A stretch of 64,000 bases of DNA, from assembly GCA_009763385.1 (NCBI GenBank), contig CM019831.1:82495845-82559844 (forward strand), written 5' to 3'. Both the position numbers and the translations under genes were made by a program. Under the pieces are notes generated by a model. The model made no database searches. It saw nothing but the letters and a program-made list of their open reading frames with translations, and had not been told where the DNA came from. Below are positions 39,103-50,700 of this stretch, piece after piece (position 1 is the stretch's first letter; every line of letters begins with the position of its first letter). The stretch comes from Coix lacryma-jobi var. lacryma-jobi. Lineage: Eukaryota > Streptophyta > Magnoliopsida > Poales > Poaceae.

Positions 39103-39577
39103 GTCTCCTCTTCGACCTTTTCTGGATCTGTTTGCAGAGTTTGATGCACAGCATGGCGGGGCAACTGGTGGCAGGAATGATGAGGATGATGATGATGATG
39201 ACGACTTTGGCGGCGATGGTGCTGGTGGCGATGTTGGCACTACTCTCTATCAGCCTCCTCCGGTGTATCAACCTCCTTCATCTTATGCTCACTATGATGT
39301 TGATCCGTCACATGGTGGCACGTCTACTTCTTATGGAGGTGGAGGTGGTGGCCGCTTCACTGGTTTTGCTGCTCCTGATATCGACCCTCCTGGTGGTGGT
39401 GGCTATGGTGCTCCTGCGACTCCGCCGGATGCTTCCAGTAATCCTTCCGGTGATCCTTCAGCTTTTTCATGTGGTGATGTGGGTGCCAGTGCATATGCGT
39501 CTCTCTTTGGTGGCCCCTCCAGCAGCTATAATTTTGGTCATGGCGGTTATGATGGTTCCAGTGGTGGCTATTATTAG
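39103..39577 (+). pseudogene. Element E env-like ORF, C-terminal fragment
   Basis: An open frame runs from the edge of the D LTR (starting about SPLRPFLDLFAEFDAQHG) to TAG at 39575-39577. It has an Asp-rich stretch (GAT repeats, 39179-39202) and then a Gly/Ser/Pro/Tyr-rich low-complexity tail (YGGGGGGRFTG, FGHGGYDGSSGGYY). No catalytic motif is visible. It lies directly upstream of a TTGATGCCAAAGGGGGAG block. Element B has the same block immediately after its env-like ORF (63869-63887). I infer a C-terminal piece of a Sirevirus third ORF, cut by insertion of D. Methionine-rich reading in another frame is an artefact of the GAT repeats. Confidence 0.6.
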
Positions 39578-40168
39578 TTCATGTGCTTTATCGCAGCCTA
39601 CCCTTTTTGGTACTTGATGCCAAAGGGGGAGTGTTAGGCTTTATCATGGTTGTAATAGGTAGCCTTGAGAGATTCGTTGGTGAACTAAGTGTGGCGAACT
39701 ACGTTTTTAAATTTGTATTGAACTATGTCACCTATGTGATGCTTCGTAGAAGGCTTAATACATTTGAGCTTATTGTAATATTCTTTCATGGTTGACCCTC
39801 TACTTGTTATTCATATCATGTTTGGTGATTGTTGTTTTTGAAATAGCTATGTGATCTTTGAGTCCTTTTCTTTCTTTCATAGCCATTCAATCTCTTTTAC
39901 TCTATTGTTGTGTGAATCACCATGTTCATGCATCACGATTTATTATATGTTGTTGTCACACACTTAGGCACCCCACGGATTGCAAAATTTAGGGGGACTC
40001 TTGTCCTTAAGTATGTAACCTTGCTTAAAAACAAGGTTTGAAATTCAAATCCACAAGCATACACTAAGGGGGAGCCTGAACTAAATTTTGGAATTCAAAA
40101 GCTTCAATTCTTTCTATCCATATTGTGAGCCTAAGTTGGTTGTCATCAATTACCAAAAACGGGGAGTT
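39578..40168 (+). other. Element E 3' non-coding region with polypurine tracts
   Basis: AGGGGGAG-type tracts occur at 39624-39631, 39991-39997, 40077-40084 and (degenerate, CGGGGAG) 40160-40166, the last next to the LTR. The region matches element D 36955-37453 in order of blocks. No ORF of note is present. Confidence 0.8.
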
Positions 40169-40497
40169 TGTAAGTGCATTCGCCCCCAATGTGGGTTTTG
40201 GCTAATTAATGACAATTAAATTAGGGACTAACGGATTTATAAAGGCATGTATGTAGGTGTTAGTCCTTAGAAAAAATTGCAATGTTGAGATCCCGTGAAC
40301 AAAGCACGTTAAATTTTGTTGGACAAAAGATGCCAAGCTCAAGTTGTGGATTGATACTTTACTTTTAAACATGAGTTATAGGTAAGCCGGACTATCAAGA
40401 GGGATACAAATTAGGCTAGCTAGATGTTGAGAAAAGTGCTCATGTCAACTAACAAAAGTATGCTTGAGAGTCACCGCGCACTCACGAACACATAGAA

Positions 40498-41100
40498 GTT
40501 CTTTCTGCACGGTCGGTAGTACCGACCATGGGGTCGGTAGTACCGCCTAGGGGTGCCGCGCGCAATGCTCTCTGGACAGGGTCAAAAATGACCTAGCAGT
40601 AGTACCGCTATAAAGTCGGTACTACCGGGGTCGGTAGTACCGACCGCCTGGTCGGTAGTACCGAGCGTCGGACCAGTTTTTCACTCTCTCTATGTAGATA
40701 TGAAAAAGGCCTAGCGGTAGTACCGCCATAAGGCCAGTACTAGCGGGCACGGTAGTACCGACCCTATGGTCGGTAGTACCGACAACCCATAGGTCAGTTT
40801 GCAACCCTCTCTGTTCGTGACCCAAAATGACTTGGCGGTAGTACCGCCATAAGGTTGGTACTACCAGGCACGGTAGTACCGACCTGTGGTTGGTAGTACC
40901 GACCTGTGGTTGGTAGTACCGAGCTCATCGGGAAAGTTTTGCGGACCTCTCTGTTCGTGGCCATTTTGGCCTGGTGATAGTACCGCCATAGGGCCGGTAC
41001 TACCGACCCCCAGTGGTACCGACCTGTTGGTCGATAGTTCTAACTTGGTCAAACTAGTTCTGCGCAGTGGTGAGTTAGCTGATCGGTACTACCGACCCCC
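40498..41100. repeat. GTCGGTAGTACCGAC palindrome array, four ~115-140 bp units
   Basis: A composite unit of TAGTACCGCCATAAGG followed by CCGGTACTACCG recurs near 40600, 40712, 40832 and 40978, interleaved with GTCGGTAGTACCGAC copies. This is the first (E-type) signature in the chimeric LTR. Confidence 0.8.
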
Positions 41101-41544
41101 CAAGGTTGGTATTGAACGCATCTTGGCCCCTAGTGGTTTCGGTGATTGGATGAAACACAAGATTACTGTGACTAACGTGTGTTTTGCAGAAACAGGATTG
41201 AGTTAAGGTCACGGTAATAGTGACGATACGGGCATATGGAGTTCATGTCCCCTGGCGATGGATATCGTTTTGGTTTTCAAAGGATGGACGACGAAGACGG
41301 TGGTAGACTAGGCTAAGTGTCAAATGGTGTTGGAGGACACTTAGGTAGTCTTAGGTCTTTGTTTTTCCTTTGGCCGTACTATAAAGGGGAGCGTGAATCA
41401 GTAGCTTGACCTAGATGAGTCTATTGAGGTAGGTGTGGTGCACACTTGTTATTTCATAGCCCTAGGTAGCTCAGAGAGATGCCTTAAGTCGAGAGGATCA
41501 AAAGTCGTTTTGGCCGCGTCGCGATCCGAGTTGAGTCTGCCCCT

Positions 41545-41890
41545 GTTATGGGCATCGGACGCTGGCCAGGTGAGCATCAGACGTGTCTGATGCTCACCCC
41601 GACTAGGGTTTCGTCTGGTGCATGGCATCGGACGCGCCGATGTGTTCACATCGGACGCGCCCGTGCCACTGTTCACGTGCGCGTGAACTTGAGGCCGCAT
41701 CGGACGCAAGCATCGGACGCTGAGGGCCAGCGTCCGATGGGCATGCAGAGAGGTTCCAGAGAGGGTAAATCGGTGGCATCGGACGCTGCCCAGCGTCCGA
41801 TGTCCCTTTAACAGGTCTGACAAGAGGGTATAGTCGACCGTTGGTCGAGGTCATCGGAGCGTCCGATGCTAGGCATCGGAGCGTCTGATG
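41545..41890. repeat. CATCGGACGCTG hairpin array (B-type LTR signature)
   Basis: Two perfect 12 bp inverted repeats, CATCGGACGCTG with CAGCGTCCGATG, are at 41711-41739 (5-base loop) and 41777-41802 (2-base loop). Shorter GCATCGGACGC and GAGCGTCCGATGC copies lie around them. The identical 12 bp stem occurs inside element B at 60117-60144. Confidence 0.85.
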
Positions 41891-41940
41891 CCCCCGCAGA
41901 AACCCTGTCTTGTCCTGTTTTTGGATGGTCAGTTGGGGGA

Positions 41941-41950
41941 GTATATATAC
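41941..41950 (+). promoter_or_regulatory. Probable TATA box of the element B LTR
   Basis: GTATATATAC in GGGGGAGTATATATACTTCT follows the second palindrome array. It is the best core-promoter candidate for element B. A second TATA-like word, ACTATAAAGGGG (41378-41389), lies upstream and belongs to a block also found in the D LTR at ~37675. Confidence 0.6.
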
Positions 41951-42674
41951 TTCTTCCTCCATCCATTTGAGTGTTCTTGCCACTTCCATCTGCTGAGAGA
42001 CACATTGTGAGTGTGAGTGAGTGCAAGAGCCCTAGTGAGGTTGAGTGAGTTGCTAATTGTGAGAATTAGACACCTCCTAGTGAGAATTGAGTAGCAAGTG
42101 TGCATCCATCCATCTCTTTGGCCTTGTGTTGGTCAAGTGAGAGTTCTAGCTTGTTACTCTTGGTGATCGGCATCACCTAGACGGCTTGGTGGCGATCGGA
42201 GAGCTTGGTGATCATCCGGAGGCATTGTGGATGACCCAAGTCAAGTTGTGACCGGTAGCGAGCGATTCACCGGGCCGGAGTGGCGAAGAATCAGCTCGTA
42301 GTGAGCACTTGATCCTTGCGCGGATCAAGGGGGAGCGATACCCTTGCGCGGGTGCTCCAACGAGGACTAGGGGAGTGTGCCGACACCTCTATACCTCGGC
42401 AAAAAGATCGTCGTGTCATCTCTACTCCTTTACCTACGCATTTACTTTCAAGCAATTCAATTCCGCATTACTACTTGTTGTTCATTCTATATTGGATTGC
42501 TTTGCTAGAGTAGGAGTGGCATAGACTTGATCTTTTGTGCGGTAGAATAAAGAGAAACACACTTCTAGGCACTAGGGGTTAATTGGGGCTTGATAGGTTT
42601 TATTCTTGCAAGAAGTTTTAGAAAAGCCCAATTCACCCCCCCCCCCCCCTCTTGGGCATCTTGATCCTTCCAAT

Positions 42675-42686
42675 TGGTATCGGAGC
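42675..42686 (+). other. Element B primer-binding site
   Basis: TGGTATCGGAGC, two bases after the LTR, matches the initiator tRNA-Met 3' end apart from one position that would form a G-U pair. Element C has the identical site. Confidence 0.88.
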
Positions 42687-42725
42687 CTCGTGCTCTCGAT
42701 TTAGGCTTAACCGCCTAGAGTTAAG

Positions 42726-44620
42726 ATGTTCGGAGGTGATGGACCACCTCCCATGTTCGAGGGAGACGACTTTCCATATTGGAAAATCCGTATGGAGTCG
42801 TACCTAGAAGCGGTTGATGTGAAATACCGCGATGCCGCCATAACTGGGTTCCCCAAACCCAAGGAGGGCACTAGCCTCACGCCACATGAGGAAGAAAATG
42901 AGAAGTGGAATGCAAAGGCCAAAAACATCCTTTTTAGAGGCATTTGCAAGGATGTGTTTAACCGCGTCCGAAACCACAAGAATGCCCATGATCTATGGGA
43001 TAACATTTGTGCTCTCCATGAGGGGACCAAGAGTGAGCGTGAGGAGAGATATCATTTAGTTATGCAAAAGCTTCATTCATTTGATATGCATGCTAATGAA
43101 AGTGCAAATGAAATGTACTCACGCTTGAATGTTCTTGTAGAAGAACTCAACGGACTTGGCCTCACACAAATGCAACCATCTGATGTTGTGAGGAAGATTC
43201 TTTGTGTCCTTCCAATTGAGAAGTATGGACACATTGTGACGGTGCTACATCAAAGTGATCTTTCCACCGCTACACCAACTCAAATCTTGGGAAAGATCAA
43301 TGCGCCAAGAGGTGGCTCCTCCACCGACAAGAAGAAGGACTTGGCCTTCAAAGCAAGCCATGACAAGAAGGGCAAGTCCAAGGCTATTGAGGTGCATCAT
43401 GAGAGCTCAAGTGATGAAGAGGATGATTCCAACATCGCTCTCATGGTGAGAAGGACCACCAAGATGTTGAAGAAGCTTCACAAGAATGGAGTCAACTTTG
43501 ACTCAAGAAAGAAGAAGTTCTTCACAAGTAGCAAGAGGAGGCCAATCTCCGAAATGGATTGCTACAATTGCGGTGAGCTTGGCCATCTTGCTCATCAATG
43601 CACCAAGCCCAAGAAGGACAACTACAAGAACAAGAACAAGGGCAAGAAGTATGACTCATCAAGTGAAGATGAGAAGAAGAATGACAAGCCCTACAAGAAG
43701 AAAGATGGCAAGAAGAAGCAATACCACAAGAAAGGTGGTAAAGCATACATTGTTGGTGATTGGCTCACCGACATTGACTCCTCCGGTGGCTCATCCGGTG
43801 AAGATAGTGATGATGAGAAGGAGAAGGTGGCCGCTCTAGTCATTGGCTCCTCTACACCACCACCACCACCATCACCATCATCATCTACACACCTATGCCT
43901 CATGGCTAAAGGTGATCGAAAGGTACAAAGCGATGATGACTCTAGTGATAGTGATAGTGATGGTGAATTTGAGTCACCCACTTATGATGAGCTTGTTAAA
44001 TTGCTAAACAACTACTCTAAAGTCATAAGAAAGACTAGAGCTAAAAATGAAAAGCTTATTGATGAAAATGAATCTCTTGTTGAGAAATATGATCATGCTA
44101 TTCATGCTAGTGATGAGCTAAAAGATGAACTTGCTACTATGTCATCCACTATCAAGGAGCTCAAGTCCTCTAACAAGGAGCTCAAAGCTAAAAATGAAAA
44201 ACTTGATAAGATGCATAGTGACTTTACCACTAGTTATCCTTTGCTCAAAGAACAATACACTCAAGTGAAAGTTGACTATGATGCTCTCACCGTTGCTTAT
44301 GATATGCTTTCACATGATACACATGATGCTCCTAACCTTGTTCTTAAGTGTGACATAGCAACATCTTGTGAGGACTTGGTTAGTGAGCATGATGAGCAAA
44401 GAGCTAGTGGCAAAGGCAAGAGTGTGGTTGTGGCCGATCATTATGATGATTATGTCAAGATCAAGAATGAGAATGCAAAGCTCAAGCTTGATCTAGAGAA
44501 GCTTGCAACCACAAAGCAAGTCATTGTTGAGACCCCAGATGATGATTATAGCATGTCACTTGAGCTAGACATGCTAAAAGAAGAGAACAAGAGATTGAAG
44601 ATGGAGAGATATTACAAGAT
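42726..44620 (+). CDS. gag: Element B gag, 5' part (interrupted by element C)
   Basis: Gag packages the element RNA in cytoplasmic particles. The start at 42726 (MFGGDGPPPMFEGDDFPYW) lies 40 bases after the primer-binding site and begins with the family's F-[DE]-G...YWK pattern. Order: gag core to about residue 190, a Lys/Ser-rich linker, and an intact CCHC knuckle (CYNCGELGHLAHQC, 43560-43601). Acidic/basic low-complexity tracts follow, then the segment THLCLMAKGDRK, then a long coiled-coil-like region (about residues 410-630). The frame is open to 44620, where element C's LTR enters; the short open tail beyond that belongs to the LTR. The 631 complete codons join in frame with 55895-56342 if C and one TSD copy are left out. 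Confidence 0.9.
44616..44620. other. Target-site duplication of element C, left copy
   Basis: AAGAT directly precedes TGAAGGACCG of the LTR and is repeated at 55890-55894. Five bases is the normal length for copia-type insertions. Confidence 0.95.
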
Positions 44621-46200
44621 TGAAGGACCGAAAAGCTACCCGAAAGCGACCAGAGGGGGGGTGAATGGGAGCTTCAAAATTTCCTTACGGAAACTAGATG
44701 CCACTGTCCCAAAATCAACCCCAAAAGCGAACCCTAGAGCTTGCTAATGTCCACGACCCTAGATGTAGGGTGGATGCTCCCACGAAGCACAACGGGACAC
44801 TAGACAACCCTAGAAAGCCAACGCAAAAGACGGAACTCGAATCCAATCAAGAGCGAACGAACCGCTAACGAAACGGCGCGAAACAGCAACGACCGGACTC
44901 TGCCTGCGTCCGGTCAGCTGGGACCGGACGCGTCCGGTCGTCAGAAATCGGCTCTGGGAGCTCTCTGTTCGCGACCGGACTCACTAGTACGGAGCGTCCG
45001 GTTGTGAACAGAGCGTCCGGTCAGATCAAACAAACACGATGAACAGGAACCTAGGCGCGTCCGGTCAATCGATAAACACAGGGTCTGGTCATGAGTGTCC
45101 AGTCAAAACAGAAACTCTGTACGCAACGCTCAACGACCGGACGCACTGGTCAGCGTCCGATCACTTCGCGACCAGCGTCCGGTCACCCCGCAGCCCCTCT
45201 GTTCTTCTACCGATCCGACTCAAACTCACCCAAAACGCATCCTCTAGGGATCAAACTTGGTGAGTGAAGTCTATTTCCTCTAGATAGCTAAAACTGAGAT
45301 AGCTAAAACTGAGATAGGGAGGAGGGTGTCTCCCCTGGACTACTTATACTAACCTAGACTAAGCCTATTTCCTACTCTACCCCTCTCTAAACTAATTACA
45401 GAGCGAACCAGCTAAACCCTAAGGCTATTCTGGTCCAACCCGCGGTGGTAGGTAGATCCGACGGCCACGCCCGCTCGAACCGAAGCGTTGCCTCGACGCA
45501 ACCTCTGGATCGCCGCCACGTGCCGCCCTCGCTCTGCACCCCCGGTTTTGTGGCCCAAACCGGGAAACCAGCCTTTTCCATCAGCCCCCGGTTTTGAGGC
45601 CCAAACCGGGAAACCAGCCTCCAGCCCGAGTTTTGTGGCCCAAACTCGGAAACCCGCAGCGCCCGAGTTTTGAGGCCCAAACTCGGAAACCAGCCCACGC
45701 CCAGGTTTTGAGGCTCAACCTGGAAACCGTCGCGCCCAGGTTTTGTGGCTCAACCTGGAAACCCAGCACCCAGGTTTTGAGGCCCAAACCTGGAAACCGT
45801 CCACCCGTTGGTTTTTCTCTGGCTCAACCAACAAACCGGCGTCGTAGAGGGGATGCACCTCCGTGCACCCCGTCCACCGAGATGACCGCATTTCTTCACT
45901 TGTCGTCGCCACAGGCTGCCAGCCACCACAGCTGATCCTCCGGCCTCTGGTCCCTCAGTCCAAGCCTCACGTCCGCCCTTCACTGTCCGATACATTGGCA
46001 TGGCACGTCCGCCGCACGGCACGCCCATCCTTCATCGCGCCCAGTCCATCGGCACGGCACGTCTCAACTTGACCTTCACCTGCCATCGACCACTGTCTCC
46101 GTGCTCGACACCTGCACAACACAAGCCAAAGAACATGCGCATCAAACCCGTTGACAATCACTCATCACTCAGAGACTCGGCATACACCCATGTATCCGCA
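44621..46200 (-). repeat. Element C 3' LTR (1,580 bp)
   Basis: On the minus strand it runs TGCGGATACATGGG to GGTCCTTCA. Compared with the 5' LTR it lacks about 475 bp around 45257 and has the extra word TATTTCCTCTA at the join. That word resembles CCTATTTCCTACTC about 110 bp away, suggesting filler copied during break repair. It contains the GCGTCCGGTC cluster (~44890-45185), the hairpin array (45541-45832) and the AGAGGGGGGGTGAATGGG terminal block (44652-44669). Confidence 0.95.
45541..45832. repeat. Eight-hairpin array in element C 3' LTR
   Basis: Eight consecutive inverted repeats share the inner parts GTTTTG and CAAAC around a short loop (TGGC or AGGC), and most are followed by AAACC. 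The outer stem changes in steps while staying paired: CCCGG with CCGGG (twice), CCGAG with CTCGG (twice), CCAGG with CCTGG (three times), and GTTGG with CCAAC (once, with a longer loop). Confidence 0.88.
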
Positions 46201-47796
46201 ATCTCCCCCTTGATGAGTGCATTGTCAACTACACACACAAATCATAAAATGAAAGAAGAAGGTAGGAGGAAGGAGAGGAAGAGAACTCAACCAAATGACC
46301 CAAAAGCATAGCAAAGCCGAAGAAGGTCAAGTGGAAGAAGTGAAAACTTGGTCCCCAAAGACATGGGCAACGGCTCGACGCAACCAAGCAAAGCAAAGCT
46401 AGCCCTCAAGAAGAGGTAGAACAGGCTCAACACCGCTAGCAAAACACCAATTGAAAATCAGAGCTAAAAATGGCAAAATGCTAGTCCCTCAAGATAGAGG
46501 CACAGAGGCTCAACACAACTAGCACGAAAACCACTCCGAACCAAATGAAAGACAAACGAAAAGTCTCCGAACCAATCAAAATCCATCTTGACGACAAATG
46601 AGGAAAATGTTTGCTAGTCCGTCAAGACAGAGGCAACGGCTCAACACAACTAGCAAACTCCCCCTCAACAAGTGCAAGCAACCAGGGACTCCCCCTTAGG
46701 TCCAACAAGAGAAGAGCATAAAGATCTGAAAATCTCCCCCTTAGCAAAAGCTCCCCCTTAATTGAACGCCAGGAGACAAATGATTTGCAAAAACTCTCCC
46801 CCTTAGTTGAAAATGCACTTATCAAGCACAAACTCTTCCCTTGAGTCAACACAACTCCTCCTTCCAAAATGCATATGAAGTCAGAAATGCAAGTTAGCAG
46901 CTTCAGGCATATAATCAAAAGAGTGCAAAGATGCTCTAATCGGTACAGCTCCAATGGCACAACTAAGCACTCACATAGCGAAGGCTCAAACTGATCACAC
47001 ATACGAAATATGAAGCATATGAGCAAGTGAGCATTTTTTAGCCAAAAAGATAGTCACCATCAAAATAGCACTACACATGTATAGATAGGAATCCAGACAA
47101 GTGCTAAACATGTATACAAGGTGAACTACCCCTAGCAAAGTTCAATCATCATGCATGGGAATGAAGCATATACTTGTGATTTCAGTTTTATATCGGAGTT
47201 TGCAGCGGTGAAATTACACAAGTTCAATTTTAGCATGTGATTGCGAGAGGTTGAAAGCTTGTCATTGCCTAACTTTTCAACCGTGCGAAGCCTATGCATA
47301 TGCAATCGGAAGCTTAAAGCAACGGTTTCGGTCATACACTACATGGCTCAAGTTTAACTCAAAGTGCAATGAGAAACAGTCTCGATACCATGAGGTGTTG
47401 ACAAGCAATCCCATCTCGATCTTTTCAATTCACTAAAACTTGGTTCAAATTTTATACATGATATGAACAGACCAAGCAAGTGAATGACTCATAACTAGAG
47501 ACATAGCAACCTAGCATATATGAAAAGCACGAGTGAACTCAACATATCCTACACATGCTAGTTGCATATCTCAATGGTGAACATTTTCAGATTGTAAGTT
47601 ATTAAGTAAATTCACCATTCCAAAATAGCTCAGCTCATAACATGTACTAGTGATCAGGAAGAGCATAAGCTACAAGCATCCATATAAGCATCGGAGCATA
47701 CTAAATAGAGCATAGTTACATTCTAGTGATTATAAACATGAAGCTCAGAATGTAAATGCGTATGCTAAAATGCAAAAGAAAAGAAAGACAAAAGAG
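46201..47796 (-). other. Element C post-pol non-coding region with multiple polypurine tracts
   Basis: On the plus strand the tracts appear as CTCCCCCTT: 46203-46211 (next to the LTR, the likely plus-strand primer), and again near 46662, 46690, 46736, 46752 and 46798. The rest is AT-rich with no ORF above about 135 codons and no recognisable protein. Unlike A and B, I see none of this element's LTR palindromes downstream of pol. Confidence 0.85.
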
Positions 47797-50700
47797 TCAG
47801 TCAAATATACAAGATCCAAAATGTTTCCCCCATCTAAAAGGGAAACACACACCAAGCTCACCCCTCAACCGATTAAAGGTTGATTCGTCTATAGGCTTGG
47901 TGAAAATATCAGCCAGTTGATGATGAGTATCGACATGGCGAAGGTCGATATCACCCTTCTCCTGGTGGTCTCGCAGAAAATGAAAGCGCACATCAATGTG
48001 TTTGGTCTTCGAGTGAAGCACGGGGTTCTTAGCAACGCTAATGGCACTTGTGCTGTCACAAAGCAAAGGCACGCGAGAAAAGCTCAAACCAAAATCACGC
48101 AAAGTGGCCATCATCCAGAGTAACTGGGAACAGCAGCTAGCCGCAGCAACATACTCAGCCTCCGTGGTAGACTGGGCGACACTAGACTGCTTGCGAGAAG
48201 ACCACGATACAAGAGAAGATCCAATAAATTGACAAGTCCCAGAAGTGGACTTGCGCTCAATACGACAACCAGCAAAATCGGCATCGGAATAACCGCAAAG
48301 CGAGAGGGTGGAGGAAGCAGAATACCAAATCCCGAACTCAGGTGTGAAACGAAGGTACCTGAAGATGCGCTTCACCGCCTGACGGTGAGAAGTGCGCGGC
48401 GACGCCTGAAAGCGCGCGCACAGACACACCGCGAACTGGATGTCCGGGCGTGTCGCCGTCAGGTAGAGGAGCGACCCGATCATACTGCGGTACTCCTTCT
48501 GGTCCACTGCTTCTCCGTCCACATCCGCATCCAGGGCAGTCGTCGTCGACATGGGTGTTGGAAGAGGCTTGGCCTCACCCATATCGAACCGCTTCAGCAA
48601 GTCCCTCGTGTACTTGCCCTGGTGCACAAACGTCCCCTCTCGGGATTGCTTAATTTGCAACCCGAGAAAGAATGTCAGCTCGCCCATCATGCTCATCTCG
48701 AACTCCCTGCTCATAGTATCTGCAAACTTGGCAACCAAAGCGTGAGAAGAACCACCGAAAATGATATCATCCACGTAAATCTGGACCAAAAGTGTGTCTT
48801 TGCCTTGCCGGAGGAGAAAGAGCGTCTTATCTACACATCCCATTTTAAAACCCTTAGCAAGCAAAAAGGTTTTCAACCTATCATACCAGGCTCTAGGGGC
48901 TTGTTTCAAACCATACAAAGCTTTGTGAAGTTTAAAGACATGGTTTGGAAACTTGGGATTTTCAAAACCGGGGGGTTGCTCAACATAAACCTCCTCCTCT
49001 ATGTAGCCGTTTAAAAAGGCACTCTTGACATCCATTTGAAAAAGTTTGAAACCCCTGGATGCAGCATAAGCCAAGAGTATCCTAATAGCCTCCAAACGTG
49101 CTACAGGAGCGAAGGTTTCCTCATAATCTATCCCTTCCTTCTGACTATAGCCTTTCGCTACAAGCCGGGCCTTGTTTCTAACAACGTGGCCATCCTCTCC
49201 TTGCTTGTTTTTAAATACCCATTTTGTCCCTATAGGCTTACAGTCAGGTGGAGGTGGAACTAGAACCCAAACCCGATTTCGCTCAAAGTTCTCTAACTCC
49301 TCATGCATGGCATTGACCCAATCCGGATCCGTCAATGCGTGTCCAACATCTCGGGGCTCAAAATTAGCAACAAAAGCAGAATGAGCGAAATGAGAGATGT
49401 GCTGTGACCTGGAGCAAGTGACTCGCTCGCCGATGTCGCCGATCATCTGCTCAGGGGGGTGCTGGCGCTGGATATGTCGTGGCGCCTCCCGGGAAGAAGT
49501 GACCTCCCCCTCAACAGCAGCTGGTTCCACCCCGGGTACAAAAGGTACCGCGCGAGGTGGAGGATCCCACGGCCCCCAGGAAGAAGAAGTGTCAGGGCCG
49601 TGAGTCGTCGTCGAGGCCGCTCTTTGCGGCGCGGCAGGTGGAGGGGGTGCTGGATCATCCATACCCTCAGCACCCTCGTCCTCCTCATCAAAAAGAGGCT
49701 CGCCAACCTCATGATCACCTGCACGCTCAAAACGAGAAGAAGGACAAACCATGGTCTCGTCGAAGGTGACATCGGATGTCTCCATGACTCGGTTAGTGTC
49801 AAGGTTAAGTACACGATAGGCTCGAGTGTGAGTGCCATAACCCAAAAACACACCGTCAGAAGAACGAGATTCAAATTTGTCCAAGTTGCCCTTTTTGAGT
49901 ATAAAACAATGGCAACCAAAAACTCGAAAATAGCTCACCTTGGGCAGTTTGCCAAAACGCAACTCATAAGAAGTCTTTTTCAAGAAAGCTCTCAGAAAAA
50001 TGCGATTGGAAATATAGCATGCAGTGTTCATAGCTTCGGCCCAAAAGCGCCTAGGAGTCCTATGCTCATCAAGCATCGTCCTGGCCATCTCAACAAGGGT
50101 CCGATTCTTCCTCTCTACAACACCATTTTGGGGCGGTGTGTAGGGGGAAGAAAACTGATGCTCCAAGCCAAGGCGGTTACAAAACTTCTCAAAATCCGAA
50201 TTTTTGAATTCGGAACCATTATCACTTCTAATAGCTCGCATCGAGTTCAAAGGGAACTCGTTCTGAAGACGCAAAATCAGATTGCGAGCGAAGGAGAAAG
50301 TCTCAGTCTTCTCAGTCAAAAAGAAGACCCACGAATATCTCGAAAAGTCGTCAACAACAACCAAAACATACCACTTGCCACCAACCGAGCTCACCCGAGC
50401 CGGACCAACAAGGTCCATGTGTAAAAGCTCTCCGGGGTGCGAGGTCATGACCTTAGTCACTGGATGGTGGGGAGCGGCAACCATCTTCCCATGTCTGCAA
50501 GAATGGCAAACTAGATCCTTCTCCATCGAAAGCTTGGGCAATCCTCGGATTAGGCCAAGTGAGCTAAGTCTTACAAGCAAGTCGAAGCTTAAATGACCGA
50601 GCCTCCTATGCCACTTCCAAAGATCGGAGGAAGAAGGACTAGCCAAAAGGCAGCGAGAAGAACCAAACGACTCCGAGAAATTCGCGCGAAAGACTTTCCC

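Larger units (their letters stand above)
40169..42672 (+). repeat. Chimeric LTR: 3' LTR of element E fused to 5' LTR of element B (2,504 bp)
   Basis: It begins TGTAAGTGCATTCGCCCCC after a polypurine tract (3' LTR context) and ends CTTGATCCTTCCA before a primer-binding site (5' LTR context), so internal retroelement sequence flanks it on both sides. It is roughly 850-1,250 bp longer than the A and D LTRs. It has two palindrome arrays of different sequence: GTCGGTAGTACCGAC (40498-41100) and CATCGGACGCGTCCGATG type (41545-41890). It also has two versions of an upstream block: CCGGACTATCAAGAGGGATACAA (~40391) and CCGTACTATAAAGGGGAGCG (~41374). Only the second array's motif recurs inside element B. 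This fits a join between two LTRs somewhere around 41.1-41.37 kb. Confidence 0.72.

Noticed and set aside
39132..39617. 161-codon Met/Leu-rich open frame
   Set aside because: Out-of-frame reading of GAT and GGT repeats; the Asp/Gly-rich frame ending at 39577 is the plausible one.
44621..44747. C-terminal continuation of element B gag beyond 44620
   Set aside because: Those codons come from the element C LTR; the true continuation starts at 55895 after the second target-site copy.
45594..45935. Open frames across the hairpin array in the element C LTRs (also 55283-55624)
   Set aside because: They read through inverted repeats on both strands and lie in LTR sequence; no protein family resemblance.
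48229..49014. Plus-strand open frames opposite element C and A pol/gag (also 49459-50424, 52215-53102, 34301-34726)
   Set aside because: Antisense shadows of the retroelement coding strand.
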